Notes: generated by a model not told the origin, from the letters alone. Shown: positions 1 to 13,191, counted from the stretch's first letter. The stretch is 64,000 bases of DNA from Anaeramoeba flamelloides (GCA_027625915.1 JANTQA010000032.1:124001-188000); one strand, 5' to 3'. Made by a program: numbers and translations.

Positions 1-2486
1 TGCGATCTAACAATTTTTCAATTAAATCTCTCGCTTCATCTTCGATATAAAATGGAATTTTTAATTTTTCTCGAACAATCATTTCAAAAACTTCTTCAAT
101 ATCTTCAGAATAAAATGGAGGTGAACCAGTAAGCATTTCATATAGAAGGATACCTATGTTGAGGAAAATGGAATCCAAAAATAAATAAATATAATATTTG
201 AAATTGGAAAAGTTATTTAAGGATATTTAGATTTTTCTTTTTAAATTTTTCTCATTAAAAATGAAGTAATAAAGTTTTATAAATTATAAATAATTACCTA
301 ATGACCACCAATCAACAATTTCATCATAGGGAGTATCCAAAATGATTTCTGGTGCCAAGTATTCTGGTGTGCCACAGAAAGTACTAGTTTTTCCACCAAA
401 TTTTTTATTCAAATCTGTTTTTACTAAACCAAAATCTGTAATTTTAATATGCCCTTCTTGATCTAATAATACATTTTCAGGCTTTAGATCTCTATACACA
501 ACATCCATTTTATGTAAATGGTCAAGTGCTAACATGATTTCAGCAATATACAATTTTGCTCGATCTTGGGGCAATTTCCCCTCTTCACTAATCCTTGTAA
601 ACAATTCACCGCCTGGAGCATAATCTAATGCCATATATAATTTTTCTGTCGTTTGGAACGAATAATGTAAACCAACTAAAAATGGGTGTCTTACTCTCAT
701 TAGTACATCCCTTTCAGACATTGTGTGAAGTATCTGCTGATGATCAGCTAACATCCCTTTTTGTAAACTCTTCATTGCATATATCTTTTTTGTATCTTTT
801 TTTTTGACTAACATAACCTTTTTTAGAATTTATTGTGTTTAATTGTTAACATTAATTGGTGAGTTTTTAATAGTTTGGAGAAGAGTTAGTTTTGTGAAAA
901 AAAAAAAAAAATTATAATAAGGTTCAGAAATTTTTAAAAATGTTGTGCTTTTTTTAATGGACTTTTTTTTTTTGGCCTTTTTTTTTTTTTCCTTTTTTTA
1001 ACCCAAACTCTGAAGAGAAACTTTTTCGATTAAAATGTATTAAAAACTCAGAAAATTAGTTGATTTTCAATATATTCTTTTTTTCGAAGTAGTGTTATTT
1101 GATTTTGAAAAAAGAAATTTTCATAAATTTCTATCATATATTTTTGAGAATTTAACTCTTCAAAGAAAATAATTTTTTTTTTGATGAGATCTTGAATTTA
1201 TTTTTGAAATAAACTTTTTTTTTTATTATTATTTTAAAAGGAGAATATTAATTCCCTTTTGCGACACAAAAACTTTTTATTGTTTTACAAGATAAATGTT
1301 TAACATCTATAACTTGCAAAATTTGAACTATACATAATATAGTATCCATCTTGAAACCACATCACTGAGTTTTTGACAATTCATATGCTCCACTTACAAA
1401 AAATTCTTTATTTGATTATTTATGAAATTAAAAGAAACTCTTAGATCAATTTGAAAAAAAAAACAAAAACAATTTCAAGTTTCGAGAAGATAAACAATTT
1501 CTTTTTGAGCTGTCAAAAAAATATGTTCATTTTACAAAAAAAATAATATTAAAAAATAAATCTTCAGTAAAACAACGAATTGAAAATTGTTAATTGTTCG
1601 AAAATTAGTAAAACTTGAAAAACCATTAACCAAAAAATTTTCAACTTTATTTTTTAACTTAATAATGGTTTTTTTGTAAAAAAATTATTAAGCGAAAAAA
1701 ATTAATTATTTTTATAAAAAAAAATTTTTGATCAAAAAAAACTGGAACTTTTTAAAGATCAAATTCTAATATTTTTTTGTGACTTTTCTTTGTGTGTGTG
1801 ATTAAAATTAATTTTGTTCCTTTCAAATTGGAATAAGAAATATAAGAATTTAAAAAGGTTGTATTAAAATAATATTAATTTAAAAATCTTTAGACTTACT
1901 TTTCCGTATGTTCCCCTTCCAATAACAGAAAGAAGTTTGAAATCTTCTAAAGAGACCTTGTCTACTTTAAAACGTTTTGTGGTGTTTGTAATAGCCTCCA
2001 CCCATTCGTTTCGTTCTTTTTCAGAAGATGCAGCGATATAAAAAGAATGCTTTTGAGGTATATTTATTGAAATTACATATTTTTTCCAGCGTTTTTTGGT
2101 TTTTACAACAGTTATCCCCTCGGTTAAAGGCAGTAACCCCTGTGGTAGTTTCCCCTTTTAGTTAATTTTATTCCAAATTAATGTGAATTATATATGGGAT
2201 AGGAAAGTTGTTTATTCAAAAGAAAATTAGTCTTTTATTCACAAAAACAAAAAAAAAAAAAAAAAGATCCAAACCTTCTCATTTTTATAGTATGACAAAA
2301 TATTTCCAGAGATCACAAACCACCTTTATTAAAAGAATTGTAATTATTGAGAAAACAAAAAATAAAGATGAATTAAAATGAGGAAATTCAAAAGGAAAAA
2401 TTCCAATTAATCTACCTTTTTTTCCATTTTTTTATCAGGTGTCCTTGTTTTGAAAGATAACCTTTCTTAGTAATTTGTTTACTCAT
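1..2486 (-). CDS. Akt/PKB-like PH-domain AGC kinase, 3' end beyond window
   Basis: Five exons read on the minus strand: 2416-2486, 2275-2323, 1900-2154, 298-817 and 1-153 (continuing off the edge); frames join exactly and give 349 residues so far. Residues about 7-104 form a PH domain with the basic K-x-R phosphoinositide motif KKWKKRWFV (19-27) and the conserved helix Trp91. The kinase domain follows: glycine loop GRGTYGKV (119-126), VAIK-type Lys141 (YAMK), helix C Glu160, YRDLKPEN (Asp235), DFG Asp253, and activation loop KTSTFCGTPEYLAPE with the PDK1-site Thr at 271. PH plus this loop is the Akt layout. By family it would be recruited to PIP3 membranes and phosphorylate Ser/Thr substrates; the C-terminal hydrophobic motif lies outside the window. 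ATG at 2484-2486 is the first codon of the PH exon. The intron at 818-1899 is long (1,082 nt); the other three are 92-144 nt. Confidence 0.9.
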
Positions 2487-5400
2487 AAATATTAAGGAGT
2501 ATTTTTCAAAAAAAAACAATCAAAGTTTAAAGATAAAAAAAATAAAAATCTAAAATGAAAATAATTCTGAAGAGAAAAAATTAGAAAGTTAATTCGGGAA
2601 AATACTTTTCACTAACTTTCTAGATTTGGATTCCCAAAAGAGTGTTCAATAGAAATTACTTGTTGAAAATTGGGTAATTGATATTATAAGTTCTTGATCT
2701 TTTTTTCTTAAGAATTGAATTTGATTGTCGTTGAGTTATAAGATCTGACTTTTTTAGTAAATTAATTTGTCTTTTGATCAACTTTTTTTTTTTTTTCCTC
2801 CCTTATTGATCATATTCCAAAGAAAGACAAGAAAGAACTGGGCAATAAAATTTTTTCAAAATTGTTTCTCAAGCCTTTTCAAGTCTTGTAGTATTCTTAA
2901 TTATTTAACTAAGGTGACAAAAAACTATTACATGTCAAATAGTTTTACTTTTACTGAATCTTTCTTATTATTAGGTAAAGAAAAAAATTCAATTTTCAAG
3001 AGATCCATTTAATTCTGATCTGATGTGATTAATAAACTCTTTGATGAAACCTTTGAAAAATTATTTTTTATTACAGTCACAAAATGACAGTTCGGTTTTT
3101 GTGTTTTTCAAAAAAATTACTTATTCGTTAAATCTTGATCAAACAAATGATTTGATAAAGATTCAAAGTAGTTGAAGAATTCTAGAAGCATTTATTTCTT
3201 TTCAAAAGTGAAATTGTATTAATTTTTAAATTAATAAATATCAGTTGTATATTCTCCATTAAAAGAGTATGAAAACAAATATCGGTTCGTCTCTTCCATC
3301 TTGAATTATTGTCTGAGAAAATTTTTTTGAATTATTCTGATAGAAAGGCAAATAGAATTTTAATTTGTTTAAAAATAAAGTGAATAAAAATTTCTTTTCA
3401 CTCTAATCATTTTATTTTTAAAAATTTTTCACTACTTGTTTCATTATTATTAATCAATTTGAATTCATTGATTCGTTTTAAAATAATACATTATTATGGA
3501 GAATCAAAATGGGATTTTCTTTAAAATAAATAAAATTATAAATCAGGACAATAACTATTAAGTGTTGAACAAAACCCAATTCTTTTATAAGAAAAAGAAT
3601 AATTGAGAAAATCCTTTTTCAAATTATATTTTGAAAATTGTATCATGTTATAATTGTAGAATGGGTCATTGATCAATTATTGATTTTAAAAATATTGCCT
3701 TCTATCAAAAAACTTTAATCGAAAAAAATTTTTTCTTATTTAATTTTAACTTTTTTGAGTTTTTAATATTAATTTTGGTTTATTTGAACCTTTCTTGATG
3801 TGGTGTTATATACATTTAAAATTTAAATGAATATATATTCCTTTTCTAGGTGTCTTTCAATCATAAAAGATTATCTGAAAACCCAACTATGAAAAAATAT
3901 TTCCTTATAAAAATAGAGTTAAATTTTGTTGAAGGAAAAGTCAATTAATAATTTTTTAAAGCTTTTTATCGAATGTTGATAAACCCAGAATCTTTGATCA
4001 ACAAATTTTCTTAGTTCAGATTCTGTTTTATTTCCTTTCAAAAAATCCAAGTGATCATATCAGAAGGTTTTTTTTACCAAATATTGTTACAAAAGTATTC
4101 TTTTCAATATCTGGATCTTTGTTTGGGTTGAAATTAGTTTTTTTGATCAAAACAGTTTACAATTGAAAAAAAATTTTTCATTTAAAACAGTTTTACAAAA
4201 ATTAATTTTAAATCACGATTACCAAAATCAATAAGTTCTGGTTTTTTAAGCACTAAAATTGGCACCAAAACCACATATTTTATCCATTAAAGGTCTTGAG
4301 TCTTTTTTAAATTAAAAATTGGAAAATTATAAGAAGTTGAAAGATTATAAAAAAAAAAATTTTTTCTGTAAAATTTTGAAATAAATAATTAAGATCAGTC
4401 ATAAATTTTATCATTGTTGTTTAGGAATTTTCTTTTGATATGATTGATTTTTTCTTTTCTCCTTTCGTTTCGAGGTTTTTAACTGATCAACTTCAATTCT
4501 TATACCTGATATAAAAAAAAATCTTGAGTTTTAAACAGATTCTAACAGTTTCAAAGTCTTTTTATATGTTTTAAATATTTGGATGATAAATTATCTTGAA
4601 GTTTTTATAAGGTTGAAAGTGTTGTTCAAGAGATGATGTTTTTTAAAATATAATTTTCTTAATGTTTTTGTCAAAAGATTAATTATAGATTTTAAATTAT
4701 TTAAAAATTTTATGAAAAAGTTAAATTCAAAGTTCATCAAGGGAGAGTTACAAATACCAAATATGGCCAAATATTAAAGAATATTTTTGCTCATATTAGT
4801 CTGTTATTTCTAATTTTGAAAAAATTGCCATACTAAAAAAAAAAGAAAAATTTTTCAGAAATCAAATTTTTTTTTTCCAATATTTTTTGGAAAAGGAAAA
4901 TTATTCAATTTGATTCATTTCATTCAAACCTGTAACAACACCAATTAGAATTTTCATTACTCGGCAACTCTAAACTTTTTTTATCGATTAAATAACTTTT
5001 GATGAACATATTTTTTTTTTCGTATTTGAGATAGTTTTTTTTTTTGATAAACCACAAATTGATTTGTTAAACTCCATGTATAGTAATCAAATTATATTTA
5101 TCATTATAGTTATAACCTAATTTTTTTTGAATTAATTTAATTTTTTTCTAATTAAATCGTGGTTTTATTTTCATATGAAATTTGATTTTTGTAAAAACAA
5201 TTTTCTTCAATATAAATTAAAATTCAAAATTTTCCACAGAGTTAAAACAGTAAAAAGAATTATGACAATAATACAATTTCATTTAAATTTGAAATAATTT
5301 TCATTTTTTGGAAAATATGAAAATTATTATTATCATCGTTTTGTTATTTTGTTTTCATTTTGATTTTTAGAATTATGTTAATTGTTTCCGGTCGATAAAA

Positions 5401-6192
5401 ATTTTTTTGAAAACAATTGATATTTGGTTCAAGTTTGGGTTGTTCCAAATAGAAGAACTCAAAGTAAATTACTTAATAGAATCTAAACTATTTGAATGAT
5501 CAATAATTCCAATAGAATTTAAACAAATTTACCAATTTTTTTTTTTTGTTTTGCCAATCTCCAAAATTTTTAATACACCCTTGATTATATTAGTATTAAT
5601 AATTATTTATTTTTTGTTTTGTGAGTATGTTAATTTATAAACAAGTGTTAACATTTCAATTAGCGAATAGGTTCTAATTTGGTGTTTCTTCTATAATTGA
5701 TCAAATAAGATTTTTTTTTTTCGAAAAATTGAATTTTGGTGTGTTAAAAATTTTGAATTGGGGATTATTTTGGATTTATTAAATTTTGAGATTGAAAAAT
5801 CAAATTCAATTTGTTTTTCTAATATGTTGCCTAATTGATTAAGAGTACATATACAATTCTAACACTGTTAAATAATAAATAATTTATCTACAATTATGAT
5901 ATAAATGAAAACATTATGGCTTAGTAATAAAATTATGAAAAAAAAAAAAATAAAGAAATAGAAAGAATATAAAATAAAAAATTTTCTCAAAAATAATTTA
6001 TTTCTTTATTTTATTTTTTAATTTGTTGACTTATAAACTGGTTTTCATATTAAAGTAACCCTAACAATTTATTTTTAATATATTTCGAATAATAATCATT
6101 TCAAATTAAATGTACCTAAATTATTTAGCTAAAAATAATTTTTTGAATTTCCATTATCAATAACAATTTATTATAAAATATACATTAAAGAG
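2487..6192. other. AT-rich spacer between kinase start and homeobox gene end
   Basis: No convincing coding region. It holds the 5' flank of the kinase gene (promoter not recognisable in this base composition), long A and T runs, and a dispersed repeat at about 5185-5775 described separately. Short open frames here are low-complexity Phe/Asn/Lys runs. Confidence 0.5.
5185..5775. repeat. Dispersed repeat, inverted partner at 39340-39880
   Basis: About 590 bases match the reverse complement of 39340-39880 with scattered differences. Near one end both copies carry a roughly 190-base miniature element bounded by inverted CAAAATTTTTAACACACC termini (5568-5757 here, 39351-39541 in the partner). No coding sequence is evident. 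Confidence 0.55.
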
Positions 6193-9100
6193 TTATTTAT
6201 TATTTTTCTTGTTTGTTATATTTTGAATAATTCTTCTACGCGCATTATAAAACCATATATCTATCTGTTTAACACTTAAATCTATATTAGATTAAAAATT
6301 TATAGATTTGTTTTTAAAAAAAAGTATAAAATAGATTAGAAATTTTTTTAAAAAAAGTAAACAAAGGAATAAATTCCAGTGTCTTGATTTTAAACCAAGA
6401 TGATTTAAAATTATTTTTATTAATTAATAATTATACAATCTCTGATTTTATGTCTAGGTTTCTGAAACGAAATTTAAGTCAAGTGAGTCAAGTGTCTAAT
6501 TTTTGTACTTCAAAAAGATAAAAGAACATTAAATAATAATAATTTTATGTAACTGCCCATTCTATAAAGAAAATCGAATAATTTGGGTTAAGGATTTAAT
6601 TCCAATTAACAAAAATTATAAAAATAATATCTTTGATAGTATTCGAAATAAAAACTCATTATTTATTTTATCATTAGTTAATGATAAAGAGAATTATGAT
6701 TTTTTATTGAATTTTCTCAAAAATAATTTAGAAATTAGGGAAAGTGCCGTAGAGTAAATAGGTTTTCTTGAGGTTTTCTATTTTATTTATGAAGTGTTCT
6801 AGGTTTTTTTTTACTTTTAGAAATAAACAAAAAACTCAAGAAAACCTATCAGCGGGTTTTTTTTAATTTAAGAAATAAACCGAAAATTAAATAAAATTTC
6901 TGTATATTTCTAAAATTAAAAAAAAACCTAATGGCTGTCAGAGGAAATTAATTTCCTCACTTCAATAATAAAAAAAAAATAATAATAATAATAATTTTAA
7001 TAATAATGTAAAAGTCCTGTAATCAGTGGAAATGAATTATTCTAATTATTAATAAATAAAGGTTCCAAAAACCCTTGGGACATTAAATTTTGATCAAATT
7101 TAGTATATGTTGTATCGTTGTTTTAAAAAAATTGTTAGAGAATTAATTTCTGACTTAATGGTATCTACCGCCCTTAAAAAGTATTTTTTTTTACTTTTTA
7201 TTAATTCCAAAGAAAATTAGAAAATAATTGTTTTTACTTTGGTTGAATCTATTTCCTTGTTAGTACTCAAAGAACTGTTAAAAAATAAAACAAAACCACA
7301 ACAAAAATAAATAATACAGTATTTGATGGAATTGTAAATGTTAGAAAAAATTCAAATTGTTAACTTTTGATATAGAATATGACTTTAATTGAACATACTT
7401 TAAAAATATAAAAGGAATAAAACTGTGTTATAGCTGTTTAAAAAAAGTGTGGACTCGAATTTTTATAAGTAGGGCTTAAAACTGTCTAATTCATATGTTT
7501 TAATCAGTTCAGTCAATATCTAATAAAACTTTTGGTAAACACTTTTCTAAAACAGCTGTAGATCTTTTAAAAAAATATAAAAATAAAGAAAGAAATAAAT
7601 AGATCAATCATTTTAAAGTTTAGATACAATAAAATATTCTATAATTAAATAGCTGTTTTTAAAAAATGATTGAGTCAAGAAAAATATTTCACTGAAGATA
7701 ATTAATCAAACTAGAATTAGTAAAATGATTTGAATTATCTTTGAATTTTTTTTGTTAGTTATCTCTGATATGATAATACGTTACGAGTCTATGATTATTC
7801 CTGAATTCGATAACTATTGATAATGTAAAGGTTCAATCAACCAACCAACCAACTTGATACCAACTTGATACCAACTGAATTTTTCTTGTGTATCTGATCA
7901 TTGGCTTAATTTGTTTCTTTTGATATAGTTTTCAAAATTAATTAAGTTTTTTTTGAAATTCTTTTTTTGTATGATCAAATTATTATTTTTCGAATTCTAA
8001 AATATGTTTAAAATTACTTGAAAAATTAAGATAGTATTAAATTAGAATAATTTTTAAAACTAGTTTGGTCAAAAATATCATGATTTGTAATTAATTTACC
8101 AAAATACAATGTATCTAAATTATATACATTTTTTTCACAAGTAATAGAGATTGAAATACAAATGATAAATTAATGTTTTACAAACATTGAAAAGAATAAT
8201 TATAAAAAATTCAAAGTGGGTATTTTTTAAAATTTACAAAATCAAAGAATTATAAAAATTGTAAAGGTAAAAGAAATAAATCTTTTGATTTTGAAATTCA
8301 TTAATATATTTTGTTAAATTCAACGAGTTCAAGTCAAGAAATTAAATTTAAAATAGTTGAAAATAAATCTAAAAATAAGAGTTTAATACTTCTCAAATAA
8401 GGATATATTTATATTTATTAAAAATGAAAAGAATTTTCTAGAAAATATTATCGCACTTTTGTAAGAGAAAAACAAAATTTGATTCATTATTTTATTAATA
8501 ATAAATAAGTTTCTAAAAAATTTCAAGTAAGGTAAAAAAAAAAAAAAATTAATTAACATAAAAGTGTGTAATAATATTTAAATTATATATACAAATAAAA
8601 AAGAATTTCTTTTTAAAAGATATGACACTCTTAAATAAAAATTTTATATAAGAAATACGATAAAACCTGAAATTCACTTTTATTTAATGGAATTTTTAAA
8701 AAAAAATCATTATTATTATTATTTTTTTGGGATCTTGTAAATAGTGGGATTTATGTTGCATTTGTAGATAAAATTAAAGTCAGATTATTACAAAAAAATA
8801 TAATTTTAATGAAATCCTAAATTACAAATTGAAATATGTAATATTAGGACTAAAAAATAATCTCATACTATAAAAGTTAAAAATTTTCTTAAAATTACAT
8901 AAAATTATTACTTTAGTTAGTAATATTTTCTTTTCCCAGAAATTATAATTGTAGAAATTAGTCAAATATAAGTTTTTGTAATTTTTTTGATGATTATTTA
9001 GGACTCTAGAAGTTAAGAGCACCGATATATTTTTTAATAAACTCTCACAGCATTTATTTCATTGAGTTTTATATTGTTATTGCCACCTTAACCGAGAAAA

Positions 9101-11151
9101 ATGACATAATAGACTCGAAAAATTTTCTTTTTTACTTTGATCCCAGTTTTGTTATTATCATGAAAAATAAATAATCGACAAATATAAAAAATTGAAAAAA
9201 AAATAATATTTATAAAAAGTTTCCGCTCCCCTCAAGGAATTTTAATAATAAAAAAAATATTTTTTTATGATTTATTATAAAAAATTCCAAATTGACGCTA
9301 AAAAAAGCAACTGAAATTGGGCTTTTGAAGAAATCACCATCAAAATACAAATACTTTATGTTTTATTTCCAAAAGTACTTTTCATTAATATTACTAATAA
9401 CTTTTAACCTATTTTAATATTCAATTAACTATACTCAATTAATCTGCCAAAAAAAAAAAAATAATATCAGCAGTTATTGATTTTTTTTTTTCAAAATATC
9501 ACAAATAAAAAAAAAACACTTGTTTTTCCATAACAAAAAAATTATTTATTTCCAAAATCAAAATAAATAAATTAAAAAAATCATTTTCCAGACAAAGGAG
9601 CCCAATTGTAGGGAATAAATTACATGTGTTTCAAGGAAATGAATATATTTTAGAATAAAAAATTTAATTTGGAAATTTTCTAAATTGAAATCATTTTTTC
9701 ACATTTTGCACTTTTTTTCTTTTTTTTTTTCGAAATGATTTTTTTACATCATATTCATTTGCAAATTTTTTTTTATTACAAGATCAATGGTCATTTGGTA
9801 AAAATTGTTATTCTAAAGAAATTGAAATCATGGAAAGATTGTTGAGAAATCATATTGATTTCTATTGCGATTCTATTCTATTTTGGATCCTGATATTTAT
9901 TTAATAATTTTGAAATATTTTCACTTCATTTTCATTTTCTTTTTCAAATAGAGACCACAAATACCAACAAACTTTGTTTGGGGGCTTAATTTCTATAAGA
10001 AAAGTATGGAAAATGAAGTGAAAAATGTTTCATATTTATTATTCAAATACCAGTATAAGTTCAAAACTAACATCTTTGTTTTTCTCAATAGTTCCACTAA
10101 GAATTCGAGTTTTTCAATTTTCAAGAAAATGTTATTGATTTCAAAGTTGTATTCCAGATGGATACAATTCTTTGGTGTATATTATTCTGTTTATTTCTTA
10201 TTTGTTCTTCACAGGCCTAATTATAAATAATAATTTGATATTTGAAAAAAATTTTGGGCTCTTTGATTGAAACAAAGTTTAGTAAAAGTTTTTTATTAAT
10301 AGTTAACTTATACGATAATTTTTTTTTTTCATTGAATTATGATTAATAGATAATTAATATGAGTATATTCAAAAAATAAACTTATTCTAAAGTTGAATAA
10401 TATAGAATATCTAAAAATCTCCTTGAGGTGAATATTTGAGTTATCTCTCTGAAAAAAAAAAAAAAAAAAAAGGAAGTTTACTTGTCATTTTTGCTAATTC
10501 AATTTTTTCTTTTTTATTTGGATAAGGATTGTGTTTTCTCTTGTTAAACCAATTTATTAATATTGCTTTTTGATTAGAATTAAAATTCGGATGATTATTT
10601 TGCTTATTGGTAGATTCTAAAAAATTCAATTTTTTAAAATGTATTTTTTTAGATTCAAAAATTTTTTCTAATATTTTTAAAAGGAAAAGTTTTTTGTAAT
10701 TTACCAAGTGAAAAGCTAGGCCTCTGTTGAGAGTTTCATTGTTTGATTGTAAGTGATTGAATTTTTTATTAAAATTGTTGATATTTTCTTTGATAAAATT
10801 ATTAATTTGGAATTTATTTATATCAATTTTGTCTAAAAGGAGAATTTCATATATAAGATCGAATATATTAACAAGCTCGTTCTTTAATAACAAGGCCGTA
10901 GATTCATTCAAGAGAATTGAATTGATATAATTTGTGATTTTTTGTCCAATGTCAGGATCGAAATCATTTTGTATTGTTTTGTACTTTTTTTGGTTTGACA
11001 ATAGACTACATTTCAGATTAATTTCATCATTACTTAATCCAATCAATTTTTTTGCCAGATCAACAAATTGTTCATTCCTAAGAATATATTCTTCAATTTG
11101 GTATTTATTATTTTCTTGTTTTCTTATTTTCTTATTGACATTGTCATTCAT
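6193..11151 (-). CDS. TALE-class homeodomain protein, two exons
   Basis: Exon 1 is 10482-11151 (ATG at 11151-11149, donor GTAAAC, phase 1) and exon 2 is 6193-6281 (acceptor ATATAG, stop TAA). Joined, they give about 252 residues ending in a homeodomain at about 187-245. Helix 1 has ILINWFNKRKH, then the three-residue loop extension signature NPYPNKKEK of TALE proteins, helix 2 ELAKMT, and after splicing helix 3 LSVKQIDIWFYNARRR with the invariant W, F, N and R. The family binds DNA in the nucleus, often as TALE heterodimers. Residue 50 of the homeodomain is Tyr where TALE proteins usually have Ile, Gly or Ala. The N-terminal 185 residues are helical and Asn/Lys-rich; I do not recognise a MEIS, KNOX or PBC domain with certainty. 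The 4,200-nt intron contains an opposite-strand LINE fragment. Confidence 0.85.
6548..6980 (+). mobile_element. LINE 3' fragment, interrupted by a hairpin module
   Basis: The reading frame from about 6585 (RIIWVKDLIPINKNYKNN) to LSLVNDKENYDFLLNFL matches the C-terminal end of the LINE ORF seen at 53.8 kb and, more distantly, at 19.7 kb. It ends in the palindrome GAGGAAATTAATTTCCTC followed by CTTCAATAATAAAAA, an A-rich tail. AATAATAATAATTTTA lies on both sides (about 6532-6547 and 6980-6998) and may be the target-site duplication. A 190-base hairpin module (6742-6935) sits inside. It is antisense to the homeobox gene and lies in its intron. Confidence 0.7.
6742..6935. repeat. AGG...CCT hairpin module inserted in LINE fragment
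   Basis: Two consecutive imperfect hairpins: one opens AGGTTTTCTTGAG and closes CTCAAGAAAACCT, the second is an A/T stem ending AAAAACCTAATG. Comparison with the LINE copy at 53.8 kb (continuous reading TTAGGGCTGTAAGAGG) shows these bases are an insertion. Related modules lie at 13192-13495, 31236-31875 and 48765-48970. Confidence 0.65.
9918..10030. repeat. Short inverted repeat (CACTTCATTTTCATTTTC hairpin)
   Basis: ATTTTCACTTCATTTTCAT near the left end pairs with ATGGAAAATGAAGTGAAAAAT at the right. The same terminal sequence bounds hairpins at 33840-33965 and 34116-34195, so this is a small dispersed family. It lies in the homeobox gene intron. Confidence 0.5.
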
Positions 11152-11490
11152 TAAGCAGAATTAATTACGATCAGAGTAAAAATAAAAAAATAAGAAATAA
11201 TAGTAGAAAAGTCATCAAAAACCTTTTCCCTCAAAAATCAATCAAATTATTTTTCAGTAAAAAATCCATTTTAAGTGTGTAATATTTCTTGAATTTCTTG
11301 GAGAGTCAAGTTTGGCAATTTGTTTTTACAATAACTTTCTGGAAATGTTTGTTATTTGTTATGTCTGAATTTGGTTGATCCAAATAATACAATTTTTATT
11401 ATTAATTAATTTTATTTTACTCTTTTGTTTCGAAATATGTTATTTTGAAATATTCCATATTCTCACCAAGGCGAGAATTTTTAACTTGTT

Positions 11491-12124
11491 ATGAGAACGA
11501 TTGGAGCCCTTAAAGAAAAACTTCTAGTGGACAAAATTCAATCCGAAATTGGAAAAAGAAATTATATGGATAAACTTTATAGATTTTATAATTTGATCAA
11601 TTCATAATGTACAAACTTTAAAAGTTTGTAGAATCTTAAGAGTTTACTAAACATTAATTATCATTTATTATACAGAGAAGATTTCTAATCGTAAAAGTAA
11701 TTTAGATGATACATTTACGCGAGAGTTGGCCATTTAGAAATTGTTCATGACTCTGTGAAAATGTTCAAAAACAAGGCACCCCCTAGTCTAAAAGCAGTGT
11801 ATCTCAGAAGTAGAAAATTATCTCTTTTTAAAGTATTTTTTATAATTTCCAATTTTTTTTCATAATAATAGAAAGACCATGAATTCGAAAAAACAAATTA
11901 AAGATCCCAATTTACATTATGATTGTTGTGAAAAATACCAAACTAAAGAGCTACATCTTCAACTTTATGAAAAATTTTTCAGTTTAAAAACAATTTCAAT
12001 AAATACAATTTATTCCAATAACCAAAGATATGATGTAAAAAAAAATAATTATTTTGTTTCAATGTTAAAGGATTTTTTATTCAATTTAAAACAACTTTTT
12101 GTGAAAATTTCTTGGTCTTACTAA
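11491..12124 (+). other. Coding-like segments of unknown identity
   Basis: A 38-codon ATG frame at 11491-11607 (starts MRTIGALKEKLLVDK), an open stretch around 11712-11830 containing ARVGHLEIVHDSVK, and an 81-codon ATG frame at 11879-12124 (starts MNSKKQIKDPNLHYDCCEKY) are richer in G+C and in varied residues than the surrounding DNA. I could not join them with GT-AG introns in a consistent phase and recognise no domain. They may be exons of a small gene or remains of one. Confidence 0.25.
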
Positions 12125-12178
12125 CATAATTTTATTATTTTATTTTTTTTTTATTTTAATTTTGTTTGTTATCTTCCT

Positions 12179-12753
12179 TTAAGGTTTACAATCCCTGAAA
12201 ATTAAAAAAAGATTATTTTGTATCGTTTATGACCACTTTTTGATTAAGTTCTTAGCTGATCGACATTGTTCTTGTTATGGGTTTTGATTAGAGTTTAATA
12301 GTGTTCAAAATGGCAATTTTTGACAATACATTTTTTTTTTTTTGAAATACTAATTGAAAGGTGTAAGATTAATTGGCTGCAAAAAAGTTCTAAAAAAATG
12401 TGGTTTGTAGGTTTTTGATTGAAATTTTTCATTTGGTTTTGTTTTATTTTGAGCTTTAAAAAAAAAAATTTTTTTTCATTAGGTTAATTGACAAAAAAGT
12501 AAATGAAAATTTTCTTCTACAACAAACACAAAAATCAAAATTTATATTTAAACACCTATCAACCTATTAATCTTACACCCTTCAATTTTAGATTTCGGAA
12601 AAAAAAATAATAAATTCTCAAAAATTGCCATTTTGAATCACTATTAAAACCCATAACAAGCACAAGATCGATCAGCTAAGAACTAAATTAACAAGTGGTC
12701 ATAAACGACACAAAATAATCTTTTTTTCAAATTTCAGGGATTGTAAACCTTAA
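12179..12753. mobile_element. Foldback inverted-repeat element, copy 1
   Basis: The 575 bases are one long imperfect palindrome: the left arm starts TTAAGGTTTACAATCCCTGA and the right arm ends with its reverse complement; matching continues inward (for example CTTAGCTGATCGA against TCGATCAGCTAAGA) to a short A/T centre near 12475. No ORF. TTAA at both tips could be a TTAA target duplication or part of the terminus. Sister copies are at 35180-35742 and 50984-51544. Confidence 0.8.
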
Positions 12754-13191
12754 ACTTATTAAATCTAAAAAATGAAATTCACATTTTTAAAATTGAATAA
12801 AATCAATTTTCTTTTGAATTTATCCTTTCCAAGACTTGAATTTTGTTTTTTTGCTTTAAAAACATCAGTCCAATTTAAAATGTGGATTAAATGAATTTTT
12901 TTTATCTGTTATTAAACCTGGTTTAAAATCAACATCTTCTCCCGAAAAATGTCAATTAAAATAAAGAATTCTTTTTATTAATTATTTCAAAGATATTATT
13001 ATTTTTATTATTATTTATTTATAAATTCAGATATCAATTTTTATCATAATCTTAACATCATTGTGTAATCTTTAATTTGTTATTTTAGATTAGAAAATGA
13101 AGAGATATTCACAACAAAAATAAAAAATCATCGTTTACTTTTATTGAGTTTATCGTTGATTCAGAAAACCACTTGATTTCCTGAGAAAAGA

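Noticed and set aside
10440-10481. 31-base T-rich intron with a nearby second homeobox exon (ITQIFTSRR)
   Set aside because: It lacks the WFxN core; the segment at 6193-6281 supplies an exact helix 3 in the right phase.
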